Below are positions 33,485 through 46,131 of a DNA stretch of 64,000 nucleotides, in pieces. The stretch spans positions 124,001-188,000 of the forward strand of contig JAVTVJ010000371.1 in assembly GCA_034509425.1 (NCBI GenBank), written 5' to 3'. The notes below the pieces were generated by a model. It saw nothing but the letters and a program-made list of their open reading frames with translations. It was not told where the DNA came from and made no database searches. The stretch comes from Eopsaltria australis (Eukaryota > Chordata > Aves > Passeriformes > Petroicidae). How positions within the stretch are numbered: position 1 is the first letter of the stretch; each line of letters opens with the position of its first letter. The position numbers were made by a program, and so were the translations under genes.

Positions 33485-33595
33485 TTCTTAGAGAAGAACA
33501 GCACAAGTGATTGAAAGACTGAGAGACTGACTTATGAGGAGGTAGTGAAAAAAGTAGAAATGTTAAGCTTGGGCAAATGACCAGCCACCAGCCTG
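33485..33595 (+). mobile_element. Possible ancient CR1 fragment
   Basis: The words GATTGAAAGACTGAGAGACTG, CTTATGAGGAGGTAGTGAAA and AATGTTAAGCTTGGGCAAA follow the order of the CR1 3' coding end ('...tatgaggaaagactgaaagaactgggactgtttagcttgga'). The match is diverged and short, so this is tentative. Confidence 0.4.
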
Positions 33596-34786
33596 TGATA
33601 TGAAGAATCAGAGAGCAGGAGATTTCTTACTGGGGAGCCTAGAGCAATGGGATCACTGGTCAAAGACAAGTCCAGGGTGAAGCTTTGGAGGCTAAGGAGG
33701 AGTTGTATTAAAACTTTGCAAGTAATTTTCCAAGGGAGATAGCAAGAACTTGTTGTGAGTCACGTAAATCTGAGCTGGCCAGAGCACTAGAGGATCCCTT
33801 GTTGGCAGGGGATTAAGTCCCAGATGACTGTATTGGCCTTTTGTGTCTGCTCAATCTCAATCTGACATTCCAGTCCTGGAGAGTGTTGGGTACATACACA
33901 CATCCCATGCGGAAAGAAGAAGGAAAATAGGAAGTGCCCACCCAAGCTACAGGTGTGACTTGACCTTTTGTAAACATGAGCCTGTTGACTCTGCAGAACA
34001 GGCACAGTTCTTGACAAGGGAACTGGGCTGTACCAGGCTCACACATCATCAGCAAACTCGTTAGCGAAACCATAAAGGCACAAGCAAATTGTTCTCCCTT
34101 TTAATATCTGCCAAATCTAATGCCTCCAGTACAGCTACACAGCTGTAACTGAGCACAGACTTGAGAGGCAAGTGACAGTGCAGTTGTAATTCGGAGGTAC
34201 ATTCTGCTGTCAGCCCTGGTTCAGGTGAAGTGGGAGACAGGATACTGACTTGATTTCCAAAGCTCCCAATGGAGTGGCAAGCTAACTCCTAGCTTTTATT
34301 TTTCAAATTGTTAGGGTTCCATGAGCTAATCTTAAGTATTTTTGACATATGACCTCCCCATATAATTTTTGGAAAATCAGCTACACCACAAGCTTTAAGG
34401 GAAGGCCGTGACTGAACTGGCCACTTGACATTAGAAATGTGCCTGACAAATTTTCCAAGTTATGGCCATATTCAGCATGGAAATAGCCCCAGCTTTGCTA
34501 CTGTCCCTGGTTTCAGCAGATTAGCTTGGTATGAGTGAGTGTGGGGCTACATTTGCAGGAGCAGCGTGTAGGGTAGAGAAAGAAAATTGGTGATTTCTAT
34601 GTGTTGTTTCTTTCATGTGTGAGTTAAATATGCATAAAAGAGATAGGAGCTGGTACCCAAGCCTTTTTGAGTTACCAGGTAGACATGAAGAGGTTCTCTG
34701 GGGCGTTGCACCGTCACACAGCAGCCTATTACACCATCTTCCCAGCCCTGTAGTTTGCCACTAAACTGTACCATAACTGTTTTGCA

Positions 34787-34811
34787 ACGCCATCTAGCGC
34801 CACATGGGGAT
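34787..34811 (-). promoter_or_regulatory. CTCF-like motif
   Basis: The plus-strand string ACGCCATCTAGCGC fits the reverse complement of the CTCF core (SYGCCMYCTRSTGG) at about 11 of 14 positions. It stands in an otherwise CpG-poor flank. Occupancy is unknown, and a chance match in 64 kb is possible. Confidence 0.3.
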
Positions 34812-37800
34812 CCTCGGAGCACTCGGGATACTGCTTTTCTATGATTTTATTGATTTTATAGTTGAACAGCCATTGACTTTGCAAGAAGAAGAAATGTTTG
34901 CATTTAACAGCAGTGACAATTAAACCAACAGATAAGAGAGGAGCATTTGATCCATAGAATTTGAGCTGTTAGTTTCTTCTAAACAGAAAAAAATTGTGTA
35001 CTGAAGCAATAACCAGTTCCCAGGCAGTACTCAGAGTCCCACCCCAGCTTCAAGTCGTGGTGTGAGGTTTCATGATACACGAATGTCCCTTTGCTTTTAA
35101 TGTCAATATAAAAAACCACTTCCACTTATGTTCCATGGAAAAAGAGCCCCCAAACAAGCATAGTATGTAGAGAAGTTACTGATGAGTTCCCCACTCGATG
35201 AACCTGCTACATAGCAAGCTTCCAAGATTTATAAATCTCTGAGGAATGAGAGGGGAGAAGAGTGATACAGTCCAGTGAAACCAATAAGCTCCTTCTATAA
35301 TCTTTAGCTGTCTAGAAAACCACAAACTATTTTTTCTCCTACTTTTTAAAACTTTAAAATTTTGGTAAGTGTTGGATTGTTGCTGGATTTTTTTGGAACT
35401 GGTATTTTTTTCCTCAACTTATTAAAAAAAAGGATTAATGAAAACCTTATGCTTGAAAAATGTAGTAATTTGGAGGAATGATGAAGCCCTTCTTATCCTG
35501 TAACAAGTTTGTAACTGAATTCTCCACCTTTGTAATGGTGGTTCTTACTCTGGTTCTCCATTTGCCATTCTTGGACAGGACATAACAAGAAGTTACTCTG
35601 CTAAATTCTTCCCATCCCATCCCTTTTGAAGGGTTCTGGCTGTTTCACAGCAGGAACGTTTGGTGGTGTGTTATTTGCATTAAACAGAAAGTTTTGGAAC
35701 AATCCTTTAATCCAAACCAGACATCTCTTCCCTCATCCTTCCCTCTAGCTGACTCTCTAGCCAGAGGGCTGCGTGATTAAGGGATACACTCTTCTCTTCT
35801 CTCATCAGCACCCCAAACTCACTTGTAGGGGGAAAAATGGTACTCAAAACTTTCTATTCCGTGTGTATGTGGGGAAAAAATGACGACACTCTGCCCAGGG
35901 GAATTCTCCATCATGTGTGCTGAATGCTGGGTGCCCTCTAGAAGGCAGCCTGTAGTTTGAGCAGAAGCTGTGAGGGTGCGTGCGATGCAGTGAGAACCAG
36001 AAGCCGCGTTTGTGTGACAAACCTGTTTTACTCATAAAATCTCTGCCCACAGATCCACGTCTGTAGGAGGTAAGTTCCCTTTCTGTTATTCCAGGAAGCA
36101 AGTGTAATAACACACTATGTAACAGGTCAGAAATACATGTGTCTAGGCATTGCTAAGTGTTTTTATTAGAATCAAGTGAGACAATGCTGAACAATACTGT
36201 GGTGCCTTCATTTAGTACATTCACTGACCCATCTCAGGCCAGTGTTTTTATGTGGCTCTGTACAGACTCATATAAATACAAGCCTCAGTCCCTGTCGCGC
36301 CATTCACAAAGGAGATATTATGGCAGTGCTGTGGGTTTTTTCCTGTTTCACACATTGTGGCCTATCTTGGAGGATAATGTTGTCTATATCTATTATTTCC
36401 TATTTGAGTTCCTAAACTGGGAGCTGGCATTTAGCAATATGTAAGCCTCTGCAAGGCACTTTTGAAATACAGCCTTTGCCTCATGACAGCCTTTCTGTCA
36501 GCCACAGTCTGCAAATACAGAAACAAAAATTGTAAGAAATTCAGTGGTTTTCTCTGTCACTCCTTCTATTTAGAATAGACTTCAAGAGTGTTAGCTCCTA
36601 CTCCCTTTTAGCCTGCACAGGACATGGACTCAGACCTACTGTTCTTGAAATTGGGTTTATCTCTCATCAGCACTTCTAGTCAATAAAACTGTGCAGAAGC
36701 AGAGGAAAAGTACATGAACAAATATGTAGATTATCCTTCATTCTTATGTAGCTCTTGAAGAGCTTCCTAAGGATATGACACAAGTTCCATAGTTTCAGTT
36801 TGGAAATGCATGGCCTATAAATGTCCTGTTAAAGCAGCCAGTCTTAAGAAAATGCATATTTTTAACTCTGGAATGTATGATTCATTTTTTTAAAAGATAT
36901 TTTTTTTGTTGCTGCTACTAGTGGGCCTCTCTTCACCTTCTCTGTGTATTTCTGCCTTTTCTGTCCTTAGTGACAAAAGACAAGATTCCCATTAAAGCAG
37001 CTTTTCCATCCCATAAAATGCTACAGTGTTAGCTGTGGGTTTGTTGAAACACCCCGAAGTGTCCTGCTCCCATTTACTGAGTGTGTTGCATGGATAGCAA
37101 TGACTATGCAGCCCTGATATCAAGGAAGGGTTTTGCAGTTTAGCAAGCCTGGCAGGCAGCTGTGCTTATAAAAGGAAACCCAAAAAGGATGGAGATCCAA
37201 AATCACACTAGGAGGGCAGAAGGCTGAGCACAGGGCAGGCTTCAAAGCTAGGCAGCAACTTCTAGGCTCACCCAGGCCAAGTGGACTGAGAGAGCATGGC
37301 CTTTCCTACCACAGCATAAACACACTGGCTGTTGGACTGGTAGCTGATGGCAGGATGGAGGCTATAAATTGCAACTCACCACTAAACTCTCCTTTCTCAG
37401 CACCTTCCCTTGTACCCTGATCATGGCTGGGAAGCTTTTTCCTTTGGTTTTAAAAGTAGTTCTATAAGCCCTACTGTCCTAACTCTTCACACATGCCACT
37501 ATTTCTGAATGTGTTGTCACCTCTCCCTTTCTTCCATAGGATATGACCCTTCTCCCTTTCTCTCCTGCTCCCCTGGCTGGGAGATTGGAGTTAAAACTGT
37601 TTATGAATTACTTGCTTATGATTGCTGCTCTTTGCCCATTTCATTTCCACTTTGGCAGTAGTCAGATCTTAAATCATTGTCTGCAGCACCCAATGTCAGT
37701 ATGAAAAATCTGAGATGGCAATGACAGTCCTGGATGTGAGAGATTGACCCTTCAAGGTCAGAATTTGAGTTCCAGCTCAGTTAGAAAATTAGAAGTTGTG

Positions 37801-40299
37801 ATGAGGAAGAGGAGAAGGAGCGCATTGGAGAGCTGGCCTAAGAAACTGACTTCAGAAAGGCCTGAAATTTGTTTGGACCAGGTCTTGGACCTTGGGGGCT
37901 GCCTTGATCTTCATGGAAGTTTTATAGGTCCAGAGAAGGATTAGAGTCAAGGATGAGGACATGGACTGCGTACTGCACTATGTGAGCTCCAGATGGAAGT
38001 GAAGAAGATACACACACAGCCTTCCTCCTGAGCTCAGACATCCCAGGTGTCTTCCTGCAGAGCAGGTGTAATGTGCTGCATTGCTGGTGTCCTCTGTACA
38101 GCAACAGCTTGTATTTTCCTTGGTTTCTGTACCTTGTGAAGATGGTGGTGTGAGGGAACCTATTACCCCAGGGAATGCTGAAATACCTGTAAGATACTGG
38201 GATGAGTGCTGTCAATGTCTATAAAGCTCTGTGGTCCCACATGGCTTGAGAGGAGAGAATTTTGTTTTGTCCTCAAAATCAGAGCAGGGATAAGGAATTT
38301 GTAAGGTACATTATATTACAATATGCAGCCTTGGTGGCCACAGATGCATTTTCAGACATAGTGATTCTCTAATTAAAGGGAAGGTGGTTTGAGGATTATG
38401 TGATTCCAGCTTTTGTGAAAGACTGTGAGAGAACAAAGCTAACCATTAAAAAAATCACCAAAATGCCAACATGAGCAGAATTGTTCAGGGGAGGGAGAAA
38501 AAATATTAGTAGATATCTGAGTAGATGTTTGTGATCAGCCACTGCACTGGTTCAAGCTGAAGGAAGGGAGAAGGAAATGGAAAGTCTGTAAGGAATAGCC
38601 CTACATTTCTTGAAATATGGGCTATTGCAGCCTGTAAACAGTGAGGTAAACTGAGGATCTTCACTGAGTGAACATTACTGATGATGGGAAATACAGCTAC
38701 TTGTTTTACCAGGAACAAAAGAAGTGAAAGCCCTCTGTGATGTTTTCATTGGGCTAAAATTGCCTTTGTCAGAATATTTGCAGGTGCCAGTTAGGACAAA
38801 TGCTTACAGACATCATCCACCTCCAGTGCTCCTCTGTCAGTTAAACCAGGTGCTAGAGGGATTCCCAAGCATTAATATGATTGTTTATAAAGAGACTGTA
38901 AGAGGCAAATGGGAAGGCTGCAGAATACCAGTAACCGATAATCCAAGAAGATTCTGTGGCTCCTCTTTGAAGGAACATTTTGAGAGCTTCTCCTCTTTGG
39001 AGGAACCACTAAAGATACCTATTCACAGCCCAAAACTCCTAGTTTGGGACAGTAGAAATTAGCTCCTTGAGTGATGGAAGTGGGAATGAGCAAGAAGAGA
39101 GGAGCTTCTCATTTGCATTGTGCACTGTCCAATTGAACTAGCTAGCTGAAACAACTCAGACATATCTGAGAACCTCTTTCATTTTACTTGTTCTTTTCAG
39201 AACAAGGGTGAGTTATGGAGGAAATGGAACCATCTGTTGAATCATGACATCTGATAGAAAATCCAGAAATCCAGCCTTTTTCGTGGTTTACTACCTAGGT
39301 AAAAATTTATTTATATGAAATGCTGGATTGCTTTGCGAACTACTCCAGCAGGCCAAGCCAAGTTGGTCTTCCAGCACCATGAATTTATGTCCTTGCTGTG
39401 GCTTCCAGCCAGCATCCTCTCCACTGAACTGTATTTACATTAGCTCTGTAAAACATTACTTCATTCAAGTGCCTGAAGTGAAGCACTCACTCCGTGCACT
39501 TTGCCCTTCACTGTTGCCAGCTGGTGAGAGGGTAGCTGTTTGCCTTTCCCAGCTGGGCCCTACCATTCTGGATGTAATGAGAATTAAAGCCACGGATTCA
39601 CTGGAGCTGCTCAGCTTCCAGTTTTGAATTAAGTTGTCTTCACTAACATAAAAGCAAAATATTGGACAATTAATTTCTTCAACTAAGACTGAAAGATAAA
39701 TCCTTTGTTTGAAAAATAAATGCCTTCAGCAGGCATTGCCTTTGGCATCAGATCTTGCCATCCTTCAGTCCATATACTGGTACACTAATCTGGTTGATGG
39801 TTCACTGCATTTCAGTGTGTTATTTTCTTCTGTAACTTTCAAAGCTCTTGACAAAGTGGAAGGGTTTTCATTTTATGGAAGGCAGAAATGGAGGGAGGAA
39901 GAGGCAGATTGTATTGTCTAACCTGATATAGATCCTCATGTGAAGCATCTTGAGTTTGATGGATCAATGGGATGGTTCCAATGTCTCTTACTGACAGAAC
40001 TAAGACAACTTCTGTGGGAATGAAAGATAAAGGAGATTTGACTCTCTTTGGTGTGCTCTGGTGCATAAACATTCATAATGGAATTTAAGTCATAAGTCCT
40101 TCTACATGTTTTAAAAGGGCTTGCTGGTGGCCAAGATTTGCTCTCTTTGTTTCAAGAGAAGATTTGACTTAGAATTTTTCATTTTAAAATTTGTCAAATA
40201 GTTTGGAAGTGGGATTTCTCAGGGAAGTGTCCATGTTTTGGAACATGTAACTATTTCAGTGTTAATATGCAGACTGGGGTATAGCAAAACTTTTCTGGT

Positions 40300-40490
40300 C
40301 TAAAACACAGATCTGCATGTCAGGAGACTTCATTTCACTTTCTGGATTAGTGCTCCTTCCTTTGAAAAGGACAATAGCACTTAACATTCAACACCAGGGT
40401 GTCAGGGCTGTGTGAAGTGCCTCAAGATGCTTGGATACAAGGTTTGAAGGAGCTAGTAAATACTGCTATGTCTCTTAGTATTATTGTTCC
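40300..40490 (+). mobile_element. Degenerate MIR/CORE-SINE-like fragment
   Basis: The order TTCATTTCACTTTCTGGATTAG, then GTGAAGTGCCTCAAGATGCTTGG, then GAGCTAGTAAATACTG and TTAGTATTATTGTT resembles the 3' half of an amniote MIR/CORE-SINE ('aagtgctttgagatcctygg ... agtgctaagtattattatt'). Confidence 0.45.
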
Positions 40491-41964
40491 AATTTTATTC
40501 CTTCCTCATTCTTAACTTGTTCAGATTTTATCTTCAGTCTGTGAAACCACAAACAAAGAATAAGGAAATGTTTTCTTGGTTTTGTGGGAGGCAAGCAAAG
40601 GAAATATGTTGTAGGGCTGTAAATATGGTCAGCAATGAGAACTACTGGCACAGCCTTCTTCCCTAGGGGTGAAAAAATCCTCAAGCAAACAAAAGTAAAT
40701 TTCTCCATTACTGCTATGGTACCTTCCAGTGGAGCATTGATATTCATCAGGGCATCTGTGCAGCACCTCCAGGCTTTGAAAAAAAATTTAGATAAATAAA
40801 AAAAAAATTGTTTGTTTAAATTTGCTATACAGGTGTTTGCACCTTCGTGGGAAGAAACCATTTCCACAAGCCAAAACCACTGTAGAACTGCAGTTTTCCT
40901 GGAAGTACCTCATCTCTCCCTCCTGGGCATACAGGCAACTGCTGCCCTCTCTCATATCCAGTTTCCCAGTGCTGTGAGCCTGGTATCTCTCTAAAGCAGG
41001 TGTCTCTTTCTGAATCTTAAATGTACCAGCTCTCCCACACCCTGGCCAAAAATACATCCTGCCTTCCATGTTAACTGATACACCCCTGGAAGGATTCTCT
41101 CGGAAAAGGTGCAGGTGACACTAGTGAAAATGCATTTAAACTTGCCTGGGAACTTGGTCTTATTTCTAATGAAGGAAGTATTGACTACTTTTGTCTATGG
41201 GGTCATGGCTGGTTGGCAATGATGGAATTTAAAACACTCTGGAAGCCCACTTTGGACCTGTCAAAGAGCACTGTGAGCACTTCTGTTTGTTTATTCTCCC
41301 CTCCCTTCTCTTTGGTGTAGATTAGAGGTAAAATTCCCCAGAGAGTGGATTCCTCATTAAGATTTCCGATACCTCCCAGTCTGCAGAGGCTGGGATTACC
41401 ACATGAAGGGCATCCTGCTATTTTTGCCTCTGGTCCAGGCGCTTTGAAGGGACCCTGGAACACTTTACAATAGCACAGATTTATGAGCACTCTGCAGCCT
41501 GCCAGAGACTTTCTGAGATATTCCTGTAAACTAATTATGGGAAACTGCCCCAGGCTTCTGTCATTAAAAATACATTCTTAGCATTTCATGAACAAAGCTT
41601 AGTTTCCTCCTTCTGTTCCTATAGGATATGATCTGTTTCCTGACAGATGTTTATTCTAAAACATCAAGTGATTGTTGCTGAGGAAAGTAAGTGAAAAATA
41701 GCATGTCACCTATGATGAGTCACAATGTGAATCCTGAAATCCCAGCGTGATCTTAACTTCTCCAGTGCCCAAGGAAATTGCTTTTTAAGATTTTTAGCTT
41801 GTTTAAACTCATCTAATTAGAGGCTGGGCACTTGGAGTTCTGTAGTTTGTCGTCAAGCCTTGCTTTTCAACACTGTCTTAGCATGGCTTCTGACCAAAAG
41901 CCATTACCCACCCACTGGCTACTTGGGCACCTGAACAAAATGAGTTGATCCATCCAACTGCTTG

Positions 41965-42245
41965 CGCTGGCTCTTAGATGGTACCACGCGGGGTGCCAGG
42001 AAAGGCAGACAGATACAGCACAAACAAGAGTGGCTGCTGGCAGGAGTGGAGCGCTGGCTCACGAGGGCGGGTGACACAGGGAGTTTTGGCTGGATGGCGT
42101 GTGCGATCCCAGCGCTGGAGCACATGGACCATGTGTGCCTGCACCCAGATGTGCATGTTCTCCATGTGCTCATCAGAAACACTGCCTGTGGAGATGCTTG
42201 TTCCCTGCATAGGCAAGAGCACAGGGGCAAGGTGGAATAGAGACA
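41965..42245. other. GC- and CpG-rich patch in the 5' flank
   Basis: The plus strand has about ten CpG dinucleotides (ACGCGG, GAGCGCTGG, CACGAGGGCGGG, GGCGTGTGCGAT, AGCGCTGG) and few stops, so four overlapping open frames of 91-124 codons appear on both strands. None resembles a known protein and no splice pair is evident. It could be a CpG islet with regulatory activity, an unknown exon or an old element. Confidence 0.5.
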
Positions 42246-42900
42246 CCAAATTCAGGTCATCCCTGTGGAGAAGACTAGGGCACCTTCTGGTTCAGACAGG
42301 TGGTGAGGTTATCACCACTTACGTGATTATCTCAGGCCAACTGAGCTGCTAGAACAGGGTATGCCTCAGATTGCCTTGCCTGTAATTACTGTATCATTAA
42401 TTACTTTCATTACCTCAGTGAAAGACCTGACATGTGTCAAGTCATTCACCTGAGCTATAACTTAAACTTGCATTTTTGCCAGTGAGCAGGGTACTTGTGA
42501 GCACTTCAGCTTGTTGCTGCTGTTGTGTGTGGATGGTATCAACTGGTGTCCTAATTCCTGTTAAGACCTGAACTCCTGTGAGTGTTTTAGATGCAATCTG
42601 CATGTGCACAGTGCTCACACAGATCTTGATTTTAAAGGAGATGAAAAGTCCAGGGTGGAGTTCTTCCCAAGGCTTTCAGCTGGTGTATAGGTCAAGCACC
42701 AGATGATCTGTTACAGCACAAGGCTTTGAACTGATCCCTGAAATTCTACAGCCATGTTCCTGCTATAAGGTTTTGAGCTGCCAAGTAAAGTGCACTGGGA
42801 AAAATAATATGCAGAAGGACGTCCATATTTTCCATCTGTGAATTCTTAAGACCAAAGATTCCAGAAGAACAGATATATCTGTTTTGGGATAGCATTATTA

Positions 42901-42952
42901 CTGAAGTTATGATTCAAATTAGCCCCCTGAAGTTCTGATTTAAATTAGCCCT
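42901..42952 (+). repeat. Two-copy 26-bp tandem repeat
   Basis: Unit CTGAAGTTaTGATTcAAATTAGCCCc occurs twice back to back (42901-42926, 42927-42952), differing at three positions. Confidence 0.85.
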
Positions 42953-42977
42953 CTCTTCACCTCCCCCTTTATTTTTT

Positions 42978-43078
42978 AGTGTGGGGTTGGTTTTTTTTTT
43001 TGGTTGGTTTGTTCATTTTTATTGGTTTTGGGTGGTTTTTTTGTGGGTGTGAGGTTTGGTTTTGTTTTTTATTTTTAA
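42978..43078 (+). repeat. G/T-rich low-complexity tract
   Basis: About 100 nt almost without C, made of T runs separated by GG, GTT or GGGTGG, like the tract at 930-1110. Confidence 0.85.
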
Positions 43079-44884
43079 TCTCTTACAAGGTATCTAGGTT
43101 AGTAATGCAGGCTGACCACAACAGGATGTTTACAATGCAGTCTTCTGCTGTGCAGATAATTTTTCCCCCTGCAAGTGGTGGATCTGGAATTGTTCCTCAG
43201 AATGAGATAGAAGCAGGAAGAGAATCTGAAGATCACCCTCCTCCCCCTGCCACACATGCACAGAAGAGGAAATACTGAGAAGGTTTTCTGTAGGGAGAAG
43301 ATTTTAGGGGTCAGAAGGCCTCTTACAAATGCTGCTGGAGACAACAGGAGCTGCAGAGGAGTCAGTGAGGAAAACGGTATTAAGAGATGAGGTGAAGGGA
43401 CATGCAGGAAAGTGCTGTTACATGTCTAGACCAGCTGAGGTGGGTTAGAGAGGAATTGCAGGGTTCTCTTCCTGTATCTCATCCCGTGAAGAGGTGTGCA
43501 GGCAGGGAGAGTCCCTTGCTAACATGGACGGTGATTAACTCATTTCCATTAGCTGAAGCTCTGTCTCTTGACCTGATAGCTTTCTACTCATTCTTGACAG
43601 TGCGGTAAATTATTTTTAAAAATGGGGGATCAGAGGAACAGGCTGTGAGCCCCTGGGAATGCTGGAGAAGCAGCACAGCACAACCTCCAGTTTGAAGTGG
43701 CTATAGGTGAGGCAGTAATTGAAGTGTACAGGGTGGGGAATGATTTGGGCAAGCAAAGAATTGGTGGACTTAGCTGTCTGTTTATGCATATGACTCTTCT
43801 GATTATTTTTCCTTTCCTCAGCAGCATAGTTTAGATCTAAGCCTTTTCTAGACAACCTTAAATTTCCCCTTCCTTATTTCCCATAGTAAAGGTTAAAAAA
43901 AAAATCAAATGGTAAACAAATTGCAGGCTCAAACTTTCCTGTAGGACTTAGAGTAAAAATTCCCTCCCTTCCCTCCCAGCTCAATTTCTCACACTCTTTC
44001 AGCCTGTTTTGGAAAGATTCTCAGTCATTCCTCCTGAAAGCTGATTTTGATAGATGGATCCAGCAAGGGAGACAGTGAATTTCCACAGAAGAATGGGGCA
44101 GAGGTGTGTGCATCCCATGATTCTTCTGGAAGGGGAAAATGAGGGAGGTGGGGTAGGTTGCTTTGCAGCTGAGATCTACCACAGTGTGACACATTGCCAA
44201 ACAAAAATCTCAGCTCAGAACCCAGAACAAAGGGATTTGGATGGCCCTTGGAATGGCTGATAAACATGCTGCAGGGGCTTCATTCTGCTACAAGGCTTTT
44301 AATTAACCCTACCTTCCAAACCCATCACCTGCCTTGTGCTCCAGAGCCAGCAGACACCAGCCAGAAAGGCATTTCCACCACATTGCTTTGCACAACATGG
44401 GCAGCATGGACATGCTTTTCTGCTATACCCTTGCTTCACAGGGTGTCTGTGTGTCTGTGATCTGACACCATCATGCTCCTGCTTCAGCAGCAGGAGACAA
44501 ATCATTTTAGTGCCACTAAAGCTCATGAACCACAGGCTCCTCCACTCCAGCTTTCCCATTGATATGGCACTGACTGCTATCCAGACACAGGGGAAGAGCT
44601 GTCTCATTAATGACTATTTTGTGAAAGCATGAGTTGATACAGCCCTGCCTGTTTCAGCTTCTTTCATCTACTTCCACTCCAGAAGAAACCAAAGGTAGAA
44701 GCAATATATTTGTTCTCACCTAATCAATGTCTGGCAATATGGAATAACTCCTACTATAATGCTGATGTTTATTTTGTTGTATTTCTTACAATGTAAGTGC
44801 TCTCCCTTCCTTTCAAGTCTATTCCACACCCTGACAGAATTCCTTATTTTATGTCAGTAAGAAAGAGTCACTTCTGGAGCTAAA

Positions 44885-45225
44885 AGAGTGATAAGAGGCT
44901 TTGAGAACATGAACTAGGAGTAACAGCTGAGAGAGCCAGTTTTGTTTAGTCTAGGAAAAAGAACATGGCAGGAGCAGAGGTGGGAAATGTGATAGTGTTT
45001 GGACATTTTCAGGGGTGTTACACTGATCAATTCAACAGGTCAAGATGGGGTAAAGCAAGGAGAAATCAGCCTAAGTTCAGCAAAGAAGACTTACAGTAGA
45101 TATTTAAGAAAGGTAGAAAAAACCCCCCAAAATCTTTCTATCTGTAAGGATAGTTAAGAAATGGCTGTCTAGGGACATGAACCTCTTACAAGGCTCATGA
45201 GAAGGCTGGATAGGTGAAAAATGAA
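44885..45225 (+). mobile_element. Ancient CR1 LINE 3' fragment
   Basis: The order matches the CR1 end: GATAAGAGGCTTTGAGAACATG, CTGAGAGAGCCAGTTTTGTTTA, GTCTAGGAAAAAGAACATGG, GTGTTACACTG, then TCTGTAAGGATAGTTAAGAAATGGCTGTCTAGGGA. It is clearly more diverged than the copies at 45578 and 50440, so an older insertion is inferred. Confidence 0.75.
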
Positions 45226-45577
45226 GAAATAGGATCCCAAAATTTCACGGCATTTCCACAATAATTTTTGTGGATCACCACCAATTCAAATCCTATTTAG
45301 TTTTGACTAGTTTCAGCTGCTTGTAATCACCTGTATTTTCATTTTCCCTCCCTGCCTTCCCTCCTCCCCACATTTAGGTGTTTTCCTGTATCCTGTATTC
45401 TTCTTGAGCAACATCATATTGCCAGATGAAAACACTGAGTGATTTTAGTGTTTCTGTATTTTCTGTACATCAGATTTCAACACTGTTATTGTAGAGTAGC
45501 TCAGCATTTAGCTGTTGTTTTGTATGGCTTCTAGCATAGCAAGATTTTTGTCCTATCTGCCACTGTAACCCCAAATG

Positions 45578-46131
45578 ATCACAGAATCATAGAATACGCT
45601 GAGTTTTAAGTGGCGCACAAGGATCATCAAAGGTCAGTTCCTGGCCCTGCACAGGACCATCCACAAGTCACACCATGTGCTTGAGTGTTGTCCAAACACT
45701 TCTTGAACTCTGTCAGGTTTGGTGCTGTAACCCCTTCCCTGGGGAGCCTGTTCCAGTGCCCAACAATCCTCTGAGTGAAGAACCTTTTTCTAACACCCAA
45801 CCTAAATCTCCCCTGACACAACTTCAGGCCATTCCCTTGGGTCCTGTCGCTGGTCACAAGAGAGAAAAGATCAATGCCTCCCCATCCTCTTCCCCTTACA
45901 AGGAAGTTCTAGACTGTGATGAGGTCTCCCCCCAGTCTCCTCTTATCCAGGCTGAACAGACCAAATGTCCTCAGCCTCTCCTCACACGTCTGCCCCTCAA
46001 GGCCCTGCACCATCTTCATAGCCATTTGCACACACTCTAATAGATTTGTATTTTTCTTACGTTGTGGTGCCCAAAACTGCAAACGAGACTCAAGGTGAGG
46101 CTGCCCCAGTGTAGAGCAGAGTGGGAGAATG
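45578..46131 (-). mobile_element. CR1 LINE 3' fragment, minus orientation
   Basis: The plus strand starts with the reversed tail (ATCACAGAATCATAGAATA) and continues through CCCTGCACAGGACCATCC, GGTGCTGTAACCCCTTCCCT, GGGGAGCCTGTTCCAGTGCCC, CTCTGAGTGAAGAACC, TTATCCAGGCTGAACAGACC, GCCCCTCAAGGCCCTGCACC and AAGGTGAGGCTGCCCCAGTG. The ORF2 end is broken by stops. Frames at 45627-45857, 45675-46040 and 45909-46163 are relics of it. Confidence 0.95.

Larger units (their letters stand above)
33596..41960. other. CCDC80 5' flank, part 2: no gene recognised
   Basis: Apart from the CTCF-like motif and a possible MIR-like fragment near 40300-40490, I see no gene or clear repeat. Several open frames of 90-128 codons (for example 38724-39062 and 40481-40867) lack start context, splice partners and any family resemblance. 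Confidence 0.5.
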
